Below, piece by piece: positions 10,762 to 19,407 of a stretch of DNA of 53,948 nucleotides; positions within the stretch are counted from its first letter, which is position 1; each line of letters opens with the position of its first letter. A model generated the notes under the pieces. It saw nothing but the letters and a program-made list of their open reading frames with translations, was not told where the DNA came from and searched no databases. The stretch covers positions 567,691 through 621,638 of the forward strand of contig NZ_QFWV02000004.1 in NCBI RefSeq assembly GCF_003149475.2, written 5' to 3'. Source of the stretch: Oceaniradius stylonematis. Its GTDB lineage: Bacteria; Pseudomonadota; Alphaproteobacteria; Rhizobiales; Rhizobiaceae. Both the position numbers and the translations under genes were made by a program.

Positions 10762-11268
10762 ATGACCGCGCTGACGATCGACATACGCCCCGCAGACCCG
10801 CGCGATGCGCCCGGGATCGCCGAGGTGCATGCCGAAGCGTGGCAGAACGCCTATGCGGGCATCATCCCCCACACATCGCTGCGCGGCATGATCGGCCGGC
10901 GCGACCATCGCTGGTGGCAGCGCGCGATCCGGCGCGGCACGTCGGTGATGGTGCTCGATCTGGGCGGCATGATCGCCGGCTATGTCACCTACGGTCTCAA
11001 CCGGGCGCGCGCCCTGCCGCAGGATGGCGAGGTCTACGAGATCTATCTGCGCCCCGAATATCAGGGCGTCGGTTTCGGCAGCCGCCTGTTCGCCGCCGCG
11101 CGCGGCCAGCTCGCGAGCCATGGCTGCAAGGGCCTGGTCGTGTGGGCGCTGGCGGAAAATATCGGCGCGACGGACTTCTACCGCGGCCAAGGCGGCCAGC
11201 CTGTGGCCGAAGGCGCCGAGGTGTTCGACGGCCGCAAGCTGGCCAAGATCGCCTACGTCTGGAACTGA
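10762..11268 (+). CDS. GNAT family N-acetyltransferase
   Basis: The 168-residue protein has a single GNAT fold. The acetyl-CoA pyrophosphate-binding loop is YQGVGFGSRLF, followed by helix alpha-3, and the final part has ENIGATDFYRGQGG, typical of the family. It transfers an acetyl group to an amine; the acceptor cannot be predicted. It lies about 100 bases after typA on the same strand and is probably transcribed separately. Confidence 0.88.
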   Translation: MTALTIDIRPADPRDAPGIAEVHAEAWQNAYAGIIPHTSLRGMIGRRDHRWWQRAIRRGTSVMVLDLGGMIAGYVTYGLNRARALPQDGEVYEIYLRPEYQGVGFGSRLFAAARGQLASHGCKGLVVWALAENIGATDFYRGQGGQPVAEGAEVFDGRKLAKIAYVWN

Positions 11269-11287
11269 GCGGCGCTCGCCCTCGGTC

Positions 11288-11521
11288 CTACGCCTTCCTC
11301 ATCCGGTCGTAGGCTTCCTTCATTTTCAGACCAAGCTCCTTGGCGGCCTCGCCAACCTCTTCGGCCGATTTGTCGAACTGCGCGCGACTGGCAAATCTGT
11401 CCCAGTCCTTCATCAGTTCGTCCCACTCGTCTTCGGCTTCGCGTGCGCCAAGATGCAGTTGAAGACGCAGCTCATCCCGCATCCTTTTCAGGTCGTCGGT
11501 CCAGTCCGCGTTGTCGGCCAT
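11288..11521 (-). CDS. Small charged coiled-coil protein
   Basis: This 77-residue frame begins MADNADWTDDLKRMRDEL and is almost wholly helical and rich in Asp, Glu, Lys and Arg. The ATG at 11521 is set by a GGAGG site six bases upstream; a TTG at 11533 is in frame but lacks one. The sequence looks like a soluble amphipathic coiled coil and has no signal or membrane segment. It is convergent with the acetyltransferase gene, 19 bases away. No family could be named. Confidence 0.6.
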   Translation of the reverse strand: MADNADWTDDLKRMRDELRLQLHLGAREAEDEWDELMKDWDRFASRAQFDKSAEEVGEAAKELGLKMKEAYDRMRKA

Positions 11522-11675
11522 CGCCGCCTCCAATTGCTGGTATCATCGCACCGGCTCCGGCCCACTATGAAGGATCCCCGGCTCAAAACATAGGACGGCT
11601 TTGCGTGCGAACCGAGCTGGACGCGCAAATCCGCGATCTGACGGCGCCGTGCCGCGCACTCCACCCTATAACGGA

Positions 11676-12566
11676 CTATCCGGCCAAATTTTTCACGGAA
11701 TGCCCCGAATTCCGTCGCAAGGTCCGCGTGGCGGCGAGACGTAGAAGCCGCCGGTCCCGGTCCAGGCCGGCGTTGCGCGCCGCAACCGGTCCGACAAGGC
11801 CGCGCGGACTGATTCCCAGCGCCTGCCGAAACATGTAGCTGAATGCGCTTGGCGATTCATAACCCATGTCGAGGGCGACTGAAGCGACCTTCTCGCCGGC
11901 GGCAAGCCGCGAAACGGCGTGCAGAATGCGGACTTGCCGCAGCCATCGCGATGGCGGCATGCCGGTCTCGGCGGCGAACAGGCGTTCGGCGGTCTTGCGG
12001 CTGGCCGGGGCGGCGGCGAGCCATTCGTCGACGGACGCAATCCGGCCGGGATCGTCAAGCGCGGCCTGCGCGACACTGGCTATTCGCCTGTCCTCCGGCA
12101 TGGCGACGGACAATGGCACTTCCCTTGCCGCGACGAGTTCATGCAGCAGCAGATCATCGATCGCCTGGCGGTGACCGTCGGCGCGGCCATTTGCATTTTC
12201 CGGCATGGTCGCCGAGATCAGTGCCGCCAGGAGCGGCGTCATCGCCACGATGCGGCAGTCACCGCCGAGCCTGGCCGATTCGGTCCGGTTCACGTCGACA
12301 TAGAGCATCTCGTTGTTGGAACCGTAGCGCATCCAGTGATCGACATCGGGCGGGATCCAGACGGCCATGGCCGGGCTCAGCAGGAGAACCCGGTCCGGCG
12401 TGCCCACATACATGGAACCGGATGCCGCCGAGATGAGCTGGCCGAACCCATGGCTGTGCCAGCCATAGCTTTCGCCCGTGGCCGGGCGGATCGTCTCGCC
12501 CGAATAGCGCGGCCTTCCGCCATCTTCGGGCGGGTCCTGCATTTCATCGCTCTGAATGCGCGTCAT
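11676..12566 (-). CDS. AraC family transcriptional regulator
   Basis: The 296-residue protein has an N-terminal cupin-like sensor (YGWHSHGFGQLISAASG, PDVDHWMRY) and a C-terminal double helix-turn-helix (RRIASVAQAALDDP... and VASVALDMGYESPSAFSYMFRQALG). This is the NimR/YeaM-like layout, in which the regulator usually controls a divergent MFS efflux gene. An MFS gene is divergent here with 121 bases between them, and a composite dyad lies in that gap. The inducer is unknown. Confidence 0.9.
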   Translation of the reverse strand: MTRIQSDEMQDPPEDGGRPRYSGETIRPATGESYGWHSHGFGQLISAASGSMYVGTPDRVLLLSPAMAVWIPPDVDHWMRYGSNNEMLYVDVNRTESARLGGDCRIVAMTPLLAALISATMPENANGRADGHRQAIDDLLLHELVAAREVPLSVAMPEDRRIASVAQAALDDPGRIASVDEWLAAAPASRKTAERLFAAETGMPPSRWLRQVRILHAVSRLAAGEKVASVALDMGYESPSAFSYMFRQALGISPRGLVGPVAARNAGLDRDRRLLRLAATRTLRRNSGHSVKNLAG

Positions 12567-12569
12567 GTC

Positions 12570-12614
12570 TGACGATTTCTCGATGCTCTTCGGCTTTGCG
12601 TCGATATTACGTCA
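12570..12614. promoter_or_regulatory. Composite inverted repeat between the AraC regulator and MFS genes
   Basis: The left half-site is TGACG-N5-TCGA (12570-12583) and the right is TCGA-N5-CGTCA (12601-12614), with 17 bases between them. The spacing inside each half is identical. It lies in the divergent promoter region, so it is a good candidate for the operator of the adjacent AraC regulator. Confidence 0.5.
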
Positions 12615-12687
12615 TAGCGGCGCGGGCTAGCAATAGCCAGACAGAGCGCCGCGATGTCCGCGCCAGCGCCAAGCCGGGTTTGCCGCC

Positions 12688-13869
12688 ATGCCGAAGCGCA
12701 CCCTCCTGACATGGTTCGTCCTGGGTCACCTCGCCAATGACTGGCCCATCGCGTCGCTATGGCTGATCGTTCCGGTGGCCGGTATGGCGACGGGCTTGAC
12801 GCCGGCCGAAGTCGGACTGCTGTTCACCGTGTTCAATGTCGGTGGCGCGCTGGCCTATCTGCCCGCCGGCATTCTCGCCGATCATGTCTCGAACAGGGGC
12901 CGGCTTCTGGTCGCCACGTTCTGGTGGGTAGCTGCGGGATATGGCCTTGCAGCACTGGCGAGCGGCTTCTGGAGCCTTGCGCTGCTGCTGGCGCTGGCCG
13001 GCATGGGCAATGCGGCCTGGCATCCGATCGCCACCGGCGTGCTCACCCATGACAGCCGGGAACGGCGTGCCCAGGCGCTGGGCGTGCACGCCATCGGCGG
13101 GTCGCTGGCGGAAGTCTGCGCGCCGCTTGCTGCCGGCATTCTTCTTGCCCATCTGGACTGGCGCAGCGCGCTGGCCGTGTCGGTCGTCCCGACCGTTCTG
13201 CTGGGTGTGTGCTTCATCGGGGCGGCCCGCGCAATTCCGCGGGTTCAGGCAAAGACGGTCCGCGGCGAGGAATTGCTCGGACTGCTGCGCCAGTGGCACG
13301 GCGGCGACGGTCTGCGCATCGTTGCGATGATCTGTCTGTACAACATGGCGCTGATCGCCATGTTGAGCATGATTCCGCTCTATCTGGCCGACGCGCACGA
13401 TATGACGCCGGCAGCCATCGGCATCGTCTTCTCGGCGCTTCTCGTCGCCGGCGCGCTGATGCAGCCATGGGTGGGCCTGGTGTCCGACAGGGCGGGCCGC
13501 AAGCCGGTTCTGACGGCGGGCAATCTGGTCGCCGGGCTCGCCTGCGTTGTTTTGTGCTTCGGACCGGCATTCTGGCCGATGCTGATCGCCATGGCCGTTG
13601 CCGTCGCGGCGCTGGATGCGATCCGCGCGGCGATGCTGGCGGCGGCGGTCGACCAAACGGGCCGCAGCGAGGGCACGACGCTGGGTCTCGCCTTCGTCCT
13701 GATGGACGGCATCGGCGCGCTGGGCGCCGTTCTGGCCGGCCTTGCTGCGGGGTTTTCATGGCCGCACATGTTTGCCCTCGCCGCATTGCTGTCGATCGGG
13801 TCTGCGGTTTTGGCTGCCGCCGGTCGCTCCCCAAACCGGCGTTGCGCCCGGGGCGGTTTTCGATTGTGA
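12688..13869 (+). CDS. MFS transporter, Fsr/efflux type
   Basis: The 393-residue protein has about 12 membrane helices, begins with HLANDWPIASLWLIVP and has a duplicated MFS loop (GILADHVSNRGRLL and GLVSDRAGRKPVL). The HLxND start resembles fosmidomycin-resistance (Fsr) family exporters. It lies divergent from the AraC regulator, which probably controls it. Substrate assignment is open. The next gene starts eight bases after its stop. Confidence 0.86.
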   Translation: MPKRTLLTWFVLGHLANDWPIASLWLIVPVAGMATGLTPAEVGLLFTVFNVGGALAYLPAGILADHVSNRGRLLVATFWWVAAGYGLAALASGFWSLALLLALAGMGNAAWHPIATGVLTHDSRERRAQALGVHAIGGSLAEVCAPLAAGILLAHLDWRSALAVSVVPTVLLGVCFIGAARAIPRVQAKTVRGEELLGLLRQWHGGDGLRIVAMICLYNMALIAMLSMIPLYLADAHDMTPAAIGIVFSALLVAGALMQPWVGLVSDRAGRKPVLTAGNLVAGLACVVLCFGPAFWPMLIAMAVAVAALDAIRAAMLAAAVDQTGRSEGTTLGLAFVLMDGIGALGAVLAGLAAGFSWPHMFALAALLSIGSAVLAAAGRSPNRRCARGGFRL

Positions 13870-13876
13870 TGGCGCC

Positions 13877-14470
13877 ATGATCACCCGCCGGACGGCGCTC
13901 GGTCTTGTTGGAGCGGGCGCCGCCATCGCCAACCCCACCGGAGCCGCCATGGCCGAGACCCAGGCCGTCATCGACGATTTCAGCCGGCCCGGACCGCTGG
14001 CCTCGAACGGGGCCACATGGCGCTATGCCGCCGACGGGGTGATGGGCGGGGTTTCGCGCGGAGCGATGACGTGCGAGGCGATCGAGGGCCGGCCCGCCCT
14101 GCGTCTGACCGGGCAGGTCAGCCTCGACAACAATGGCGGCTTCATCCAGCTCTCGCTCGATCTTTCGGACACCGGCGCTGCGGTCGATGCGAGCGGTTTC
14201 GCCGGCATCGCGGTCGATGCGAACGGCAATGGCGAGCGCTACAATGTGCACCTGCGCACCGACGATCTGCGCCAGCCGTGGCAGTCCTACAGGCAAGGCT
14301 TCCATGCCGGGTCCGGCTGGCGGACATGCCGGCTGCCTTTTGCCGGCTTCGAGGGCCATCGGACCCCGGCGCCGCTCAATGTCGCCCGGCTCCGCCGCAT
14401 CGGCATAGTCGCCATCGGCCGCGAGTTCGGCGCCGATATCGCGGTTGGCGGAGTACGCTTCTTTTCCTGA
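13877..14470 (+). CDS. Tat-exported CIA30-like protein
   Basis: This 197-residue protein resembles complex I intermediate-associated protein 30 (CIA30, a galactose-binding-like fold). MGGVSRGAMTCE, NNGGFIQLSLDL and YNVHLRTDDLRQPWQSYRQGF match the family. The N-terminus has TRRTALGLVGAGAAIA, a twin-arginine signal, with probable cleavage after AMA near residue 26, so it is probably periplasmic. I chose ATG 13877; a longer frame from 13742 overlaps the MFS gene. In bacteria this family's role is poorly defined, and a complex I function should not be assumed. Confidence 0.8.
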   Translation: MITRRTALGLVGAGAAIANPTGAAMAETQAVIDDFSRPGPLASNGATWRYAADGVMGGVSRGAMTCEAIEGRPALRLTGQVSLDNNGGFIQLSLDLSDTGAAVDASGFAGIAVDANGNGERYNVHLRTDDLRQPWQSYRQGFHAGSGWRTCRLPFAGFEGHRTPAPLNVARLRRIGIVAIGREFGADIAVGGVRFFS

Positions 14471-14636
14471 CCGTTGCGTTCGCCATGGCGCTTGGAACGG
14501 GCGGGGCGGCATGCATGCGATTTCGCTGTATCGGGACGCGCGGTATGATAGGCGTTGACGCCGCGTCAGCAAAATGGCGCACGCCGCGCCGTATTGTCGA
14601 AGAACCGAGCGACCGGAGACGACCACCGTGCAGATC

Positions 14637-15818
14637 ATGACCGCGTTTTCTCAATACATGCCGCATGGCATGTGCCTCTCGTGGCAGCCCTGGCTTGTCA
14701 TCTTGTGGGCAGGGTCCGACTTGCTGATCTTCATCTCCTATTTCGCCATACCGCTGGCTCTGCTCAGCGTGCTGCGCCAGCGGCCGGACCTGAAACATCG
14801 CGGTCTGGTCGGACTTTTTGCCGGGTTCATCATGCTGTGCGGACTGACCCATGCATTGTCCATCGTCACGCTCTGGATCCCGATTTATCCGCTGCAGGGC
14901 TATGTGAAGCTGGCAACGGGTCTGGTCTCGGCGGCGACCGCGATCGTCCTGTTCCGCCTGGTGCCGACGCTGATCACGATTCCGACACCCAGCGAGCTTC
15001 AGGAGGCGAACCAGAACCTGAAACGGGAGATCGCGGCGCATGAGGCCACGCTGGCGAAGTTGCGGCAGGCCCAGCACAATCTTGAGGCCGAGGTCGAGGA
15101 GCGAACGGCGGAACTGAAGCGCGCGAACGCCCAGCTTGCCATTTCGACGCGCGAGGCGGTTCATCGCAGCCGGAACCTGATCGCCGTGGTTTCCTCGATC
15201 GCGCGGCAGAGTGCGCGCAGTCATGGCGATGCCGGCGGTTTCATCGATACCTTCATCGGGCGGCTCAATGCGCTGGCCGATGCGACATCGATCGTCATGA
15301 AGGGCGAAACGCGGACCTCGGCCGATCTGGGTCAGGTGGTCAGGACGCAGTTAGAGCCGGTTCTGATGACATATGGCGACCGGATCAAGGTCGAAGGCCA
15401 GCCGATCGATGCCGGCTCGGAGGCTGCCCAGCAGATCAGCCTGGCGCTTCACGAACTGGCCACCAACTCCCAGAAATACGGTGCGCTTTCCGCCGATGCC
15501 GGAGCGATCAGCGTGTCGTGGACAAAGCGGGCGGCCGATGGCGACGACGCCGAGCGTCTCGTGCTGCGGTGGGACGAGGAAATCTCCGAGGCGGCAGCGC
15601 GATCTTTCGCGGATGCGGGATCGGGCGGATTTGGAAGCCGCTTGCTGACGAAGATCGTTCCGACCGTTCTTCGCGGCAGTGCGCGACGCGAGGTGGAGGA
15701 CAGCACGCTGACCTATGAGCTCATCTTGCCCCTGTCGGCATTGAAGGACAATGTGAACCGCGACGGCGATGCGGATCTGGCGGCGCGCATCGTCGACAGG
15801 GATTTCGGTTTGGCCTGA
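14637..15818 (+). CDS. Ethylene-receptor-like (ETR1) sensor histidine kinase, HWE family
   Basis: From ATG 14637 the protein has 393 residues. Three membrane helices (about 19-47, 57-80, 86-113) form an ETR1-type sensor. D28, Y35, I38, P39, C68, H72 and K91 match the ETR1 residues needed for copper and ethylene binding (D25, Y32, I35, P36, C65, H69, K91 in Arabidopsis numbering). A coiled coil (about 118-168) leads to an HWE-type kinase: phospho-acceptor H176 in HRSRN, N-box HELATN at 272-277, W312-D-E314, and a glycine box GSGGFGS. No receiver domain is attached, and no response regulator lies nearby. A longer start at 14574 is possible. It is convergent with the thiaminase gene. Confidence 0.88.
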   Translation: MTAFSQYMPHGMCLSWQPWLVILWAGSDLLIFISYFAIPLALLSVLRQRPDLKHRGLVGLFAGFIMLCGLTHALSIVTLWIPIYPLQGYVKLATGLVSAATAIVLFRLVPTLITIPTPSELQEANQNLKREIAAHEATLAKLRQAQHNLEAEVEERTAELKRANAQLAISTREAVHRSRNLIAVVSSIARQSARSHGDAGGFIDTFIGRLNALADATSIVMKGETRTSADLGQVVRTQLEPVLMTYGDRIKVEGQPIDAGSEAAQQISLALHELATNSQKYGALSADAGAISVSWTKRAADGDDAERLVLRWDEEISEAAARSFADAGSGGFGSRLLTKIVPTVLRGSARREVEDSTLTYELILPLSALKDNVNRDGDADLAARIVDRDFGLA

Positions 15819-15843
15819 AGACCCATAGCGGGCCGACCTGTGC

Positions 15844-15898
15844 CCGGGCAGACTGCCCGGCCTTTCGGCGGCGGATGGGCTGTTCCGGCATCCGCCGC
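15844..15898. terminator. Two hairpins between the kinase and thiaminase genes
   Basis: CCGGGCAG-A-CTGCCCGG (15844-15860) is followed by CCTTT. A second inverted repeat, GCGGCGGATG / CATCCGCCGC (15868-15877 and 15889-15898), lies next to it. Both are in the gap between convergent genes and probably end transcription from both sides. Neither has a long T-run. Confidence 0.55.
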
Positions 15899-15932
15899 AC
15901 CGTGCCGCTGCGCGCCGGACCGTCCGGTCCGG

Positions 15933-17435
15933 TCAGTTCCGGTGGTAGCGCCGCAGCTCCGGGCCGGACGTGATCATCGCCGAGGGTTCGTCCGCACCGG
16001 CAGGCAGCGGCGTGTCGGCGGTGCACTGGGCGCATCCGCAGGCCGAATAGCCCGGCCAGGCCGGCGGCGACCGGTTGGTCCACGAACCGATCCACCCGCC
16101 GCTGCTCGCGCACAGCGGGTTGCAGATGGCCGGCGCTTCGGCGTCGGAGCCGGGAAATGTCGTGCTCTCCAGATCGCAGCTTCCGCTGAAGGCGCCCCTG
16201 ACGGCGGTTTCGACGGTGCCGCCGAACGTGTGGAACGCATCCCGGTCGGTCGTCGGCATGTTGACGAGGATCGCGTCGTTTCCGGTCAGCACCGCCTTCA
16301 TCTGGGCATAGAGCGGGTCCTGCGCGCTCAGCGCATCCAGGATGCTGGTGCGGGCCGGGAACAGATAGGACAGATCCCCGGACGGTGGCGCGATCGCGTT
16401 CTGGACGACGGTCTGTTGCGTCATCAGGTTGGCCAGCGTGAAGGGAAGCGTGCCGCCGCCCGCAAGGAAAGTCGAATTGCTGTTCACGCCGACCACGTCG
16501 GCATAGAACATGTTCGGCACACCGGTGTCCTTGCTCCATGGAAAGGCGCGCAGCTTGAGCATCCCGCGCGTCGCATCGGACATCTGCGACATGCTTTCCG
16601 AAAAGCCGATCGACGTCCGGCCATAGCCTTCGCTGAAATAGCCGGCGCGGACATACTGATCCTCCACGCCCGGCAGCGACGGGATGGCGCCGGTCAGCGC
16701 ATTGTACCAGCTCGCGCTTTCGGAAAGCCTGGCCAGCGCATCGACGATCGACTGGTCGAGCGGGTTCATCGACGGCCACGCGCCATTGTCCAGAAGCCCC
16801 TTGACCATGTAGTCGACGGCGATCGTCGTCTTGCCCGATATGTTGAGCATGGCGCCGGTCCGGTCGAACGGCACCGGGCTGATATAGACGCCGGCCGGGT
16901 TGACCGACAGGAATTCGGGCAGCGTGCTCACGCCGTCCATGTCGGTATCGCCATCCCGGTAGAACATGATGTTGGTACAGCCCAGCATGGGCAGGGCGAA
17001 CATGCTGCCGTCGTTCCGGGTCAGCGCCTTCTGCGCATATTCGACGAAATCGGAGGCGTCGGAGATCGAGCTGGCGGGCACCGGCGTCGTCTGCGTCTTC
17101 CAGTAATCGAGATACATCGCGTCAAAGACGAACACGTCGATGGGGGCCTGCGTCCCGCTGCCATTGGTGTAGACCGGGTCGGACGAATAGCCGCCGTCCC
17201 AGACATTGCCGTCGGTGATCAGGTACAACTTTTCGGTCTGGCCTGCCGCCGCCCATGCCGAGCAGATGGACGACGCGAAGGCATCGATGTCCGGAACATA
17301 AGGGTAAAGCCCGGCGGCGATGCATTGCTCGCCGTCGGTGCAGGGGGTGCCGCAGTTCTGCGCCAGCGCCCTCTGGGACGGAGCGAACGGGACAAGCAAC
17401 AAGGCCAGCGCACAGGCTCTTGCGAACAGTTTCAC
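15933..17435 (-). CDS. Secreted thiaminase I (thiamine pyridinylase)
   Basis: The protein of about 500 residues resembles bacterial thiaminase I (EC 2.5.1.2), which cuts thiamine by swapping the thiazole for another nucleophile. Landmarks are LYPYVPD at the start of the domain, FALPMLGCTNIMFYRDGD carrying the nucleophile Cys (about 153), and YVRAGYFSEGYGRTSIGFSESM carrying the catalytic Glu (about 280). A Sec signal peptide (KLFARACALALLLVPFAPSQRALA) exports it. GTG 17435 is set by GGGAGGTG five bases upstream. Unusual are Cys-rich additions: NCGTPC after the signal peptide and a C-terminal tail with SACGCAQC, perhaps for disulfides. No thiamine genes are nearby. Confidence 0.88.
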   Translation of the reverse strand: MKLFARACALALLLVPFAPSQRALAQNCGTPCTDGEQCIAAGLYPYVPDIDAFASSICSAWAAAGQTEKLYLITDGNVWDGGYSSDPVYTNGSGTQAPIDVFVFDAMYLDYWKTQTTPVPASSISDASDFVEYAQKALTRNDGSMFALPMLGCTNIMFYRDGDTDMDGVSTLPEFLSVNPAGVYISPVPFDRTGAMLNISGKTTIAVDYMVKGLLDNGAWPSMNPLDQSIVDALARLSESASWYNALTGAIPSLPGVEDQYVRAGYFSEGYGRTSIGFSESMSQMSDATRGMLKLRAFPWSKDTGVPNMFYADVVGVNSNSTFLAGGGTLPFTLANLMTQQTVVQNAIAPPSGDLSYLFPARTSILDALSAQDPLYAQMKAVLTGNDAILVNMPTTDRDAFHTFGGTVETAVRGAFSGSCDLESTTFPGSDAEAPAICNPLCASSGGWIGSWTNRSPPAWPGYSACGCAQCTADTPLPAGADEPSAMITSGPELRRYHRN

Positions 17436-17801
17436 GGCAACACCTCCCACGCTCCGCCTGCATGGCAAACGAAAGCATTTCCAAAATCTACTTTGTCAAA
17501 AACGGCTTACCATGTGACTATAAAAGAAACAGTCTCATGCGAAATTGATTGTGTCATATATAAAACTGCATTGAAAGGCTTTCCTCGAAATTATGTTTTG
17601 ACGATATTGCTGTAGTATATTCGAAGACCACTATCCGACTGGACCCGCCGGCGGGCCGCGTCCCGCCGCCCCACGCCCAAGGTCGTGTTGCGGTGCGGTG
17701 GGCGCGCGGCTATCAACGGGCGGCGATTTCATGTTTTTTGTCGCGCTTTCGAACCGCAGGGCGGCCAGCCCGTGGCCGAGGCGCTCCGAGCGGAGACCCC
17801 C
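17436..17801. other. AT-rich intergenic region between thiaminase and ppa
   Basis: The stretch at about 17470-17630 is markedly AT-rich in a GC-rich window and contains several TATA-like runs. It includes TTGACA on the minus strand (17494-17499) and TTGACG on the plus strand (17598-17603). No -35/-10 pair with normal spacing could be fixed. It must hold the thiaminase promoter. No TPP riboswitch core was recognised. Confidence 0.5.
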
Positions 17802-18329
17802 ATGCGCATCGACGCCATTTCCATCGGCGACACGCCGCCGCACGATGTCAACGTCATCATCGAGGTGCCGCTGGGCGGCCATCCGATCAAATATGAGCTG
17901 GACAAGGACGCGGGCACGCTGGTCGTCGACCGGTTCCTCTATACGCCGATGGCCTATCCGGGCAATTACGGCTTCGTGCCGCACACGCTGTCCGACGATG
18001 GCGACCCGATCGACGTTCTGGTGTGCAACACGCGGCCGCTTATCCCGGGCTGCGTGATCAATGTGCGGCCGATCGGCGTGATGCTGATGGAGGACAATTC
18101 GGGACAGGACGAGAAAGTCATCGCCGTGCCCTCGCCCGCGCTGACCAAGCGTTATGACGGCGTCAAGGACTATACCGACCTGCCGGAGATCACGCTGCAG
18201 CAGATCGAGCATTTCTTCGAGCACTACAAGGATCTCGAGCCCGGCAAGTGGGTCAAGCTGGGCGGCTGGCAGAACCGGGACACCGCCGAGAAGCTGATCG
18301 TCGAGGCGATCGAGCGGGCCAAGGGCTGA
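17802..18329 (+). CDS. ppa: Inorganic pyrophosphatase, family I
   Basis: The 175-residue enzyme hydrolyses pyrophosphate to phosphate in the cytoplasm and pulls biosynthetic reactions forward. The signature DGDPIDVLV supplies three metal-binding aspartates, and [17 protein letters not shown] is the standard active-site strand. The length is exactly that of bacterial hexameric enzymes. The ATG at 17802 follows CGGAGA; an in-frame extension from 17685 has no conserved sequence. It is convergent with the aldo/keto reductase gene. Confidence 0.97.
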   Translation: MRIDAISIGDTPPHDVNVIIEVPLGGHPIKYELDKDAGTLVVDRFLYTPMAYPGNYGFVPHTLSDDGDPIDVLVCNTRPLIPGCVINVRPIGVMLMEDNSGQDEKVIAVPSPALTKRYDGVKDYTDLPEITLQQIEHFFEHYKDLEPGKWVKLGGWQNRDTAEKLIVEAIERAKG

Positions 18330-18354
18330 TAGCGGGCGACGCCGGCCCGGCGGC

Positions 18355-19407
18355 TCAGCCTTGCAGCCGCCTCCAGACATCGATCCCCGACCAGTCCTCG
18401 AGGAACCTGTAGGGATAGGCCGGCAGCGGAGCCGATGACACCTCGCCCAGCGCGCTGAGATCATCGGGTTCCAGCGCCAGATCGACGGCGCCGAGATTGC
18501 CTTCGAGCTGTTCGGCGGTGCGTGCGCCCAGAAGAACGGTGGCGACGCCGGGACGCGCCAGCAGCCAGGCAATCGCGACATGCGCCGGCGGGCGCCGGTA
18601 GCGCGCGGCGATCGACCGAAGCACGTCAAGGATTGCGTGGGTGCGCGCGGTGTTGCGCAGCTCATAGGCCTCCACGCCCCTGTCCGGATCCTCGCCCAGC
18701 CGCGTGGCGCCGGCGGGGCGCCGGTCGGCCCCGTACTTGCCGGTCAGCCAGCCGCCGCCAAGCGGCGACCAGGGCACGACGCCGATGCCGGCCTCCAGCG
18801 CGCATGGCAGCACTTCGATCTCGATGCCGCGCTCGAGCAGGTTGTATTGCGGCTGGAGGGCGACCGGAACCGGATAGCCGCCGGCGCGGGCCGCCGACAC
18901 GATCTTCTGCAACTGCCACCCGGCGACATTGGACCAGCCGACAGCATGGACCTTGCCGGCGCGCACCAGATCGCCGAGCGTCGCCAGCGTCTCCTCCACT
19001 TCCGTGTGCCGATCCCAGCCATGGACGTAATAGAGGTCGATGGCCTCGACGCCGAGACGCTTGAGACTTGCATCGACCGACCGGACAAGCGCCCGCCTTG
19101 ACGCTCCATGGCTGCCGGGCGGCGGGGCGAAGCGCCCCTTGGTCGCGACGATCAGGTCGTCAACCCCGCCGCGCTGGCGCGCCCAGTTGCCGATGATCCG
19201 CTCGGACGCGCCCTTGCCATAGACATCGGCCGTGTCGATGAAGGTGCCGCCGCGGTCGACGAAGAGGTCAAGCTGGCGGAACGCCTCCGCCTCGTCGGTC
19301 TCGACCCCGAAGGTCATGGTGCCCAATGCCAGTTGCGACACGACGGGGCCGCCGCGGCCCAACTGTCGGACCGGCATGGCCATCTGGCTTGCGGTGCGCT
19401 GCGTCAA
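18355..19407 (-). CDS. Aldo/keto reductase
   Basis: The 350-residue protein is a TIM-barrel NADPH-dependent oxidoreductase. The catalytic tetrad is visible: Asp and Tyr in DTADVYGKGASE, Lys in LIVATKGRF, and His in YYVHGWDRHTE. It belongs to the Tas/YajO-like group acting on aldehydes or ketones. The start is uncertain: a TTG at 19407 has GGGGAG upstream, while ATG at 19383 lacks a good site. The length and C-terminal cofactor region (LLGARTAEQLEGNLGAVD) are typical. Confidence 0.92.
   Translation of the reverse strand: MTQRTASQMAMPVRQLGRGGPVVSQLALGTMTFGVETDEAEAFRQLDLFVDRGGTFIDTADVYGKGASERIIGNWARQRGGVDDLIVATKGRFAPPPGSHGASRRALVRSVDASLKRLGVEAIDLYYVHGWDRHTEVEETLATLGDLVRAGKVHAVGWSNVAGWQLQKIVSAARAGGYPVPVALQPQYNLLERGIEIEVLPCALEAGIGVVPWSPLGGGWLTGKYGADRRPAGATRLGEDPDRGVEAYELRNTARTHAILDVLRSIAARYRRPPAHVAIAWLLARPGVATVLLGARTAEQLEGNLGAVDLALEPDDLSALGEVSSAPLPAYPYRFLEDWSGIDVWRRLQG

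Noticed and set aside
15840-17615. 591-codon plus-strand frame opposite the thiaminase gene
   Set aside because: Antisense shadow; the opposite strand has a signal peptide and catalytic motifs of thiaminase I.
17436-17801. Possible TPP riboswitch before thiaminase
   Set aside because: No CTGAGA or other conserved thi-box core could be found on either strand.
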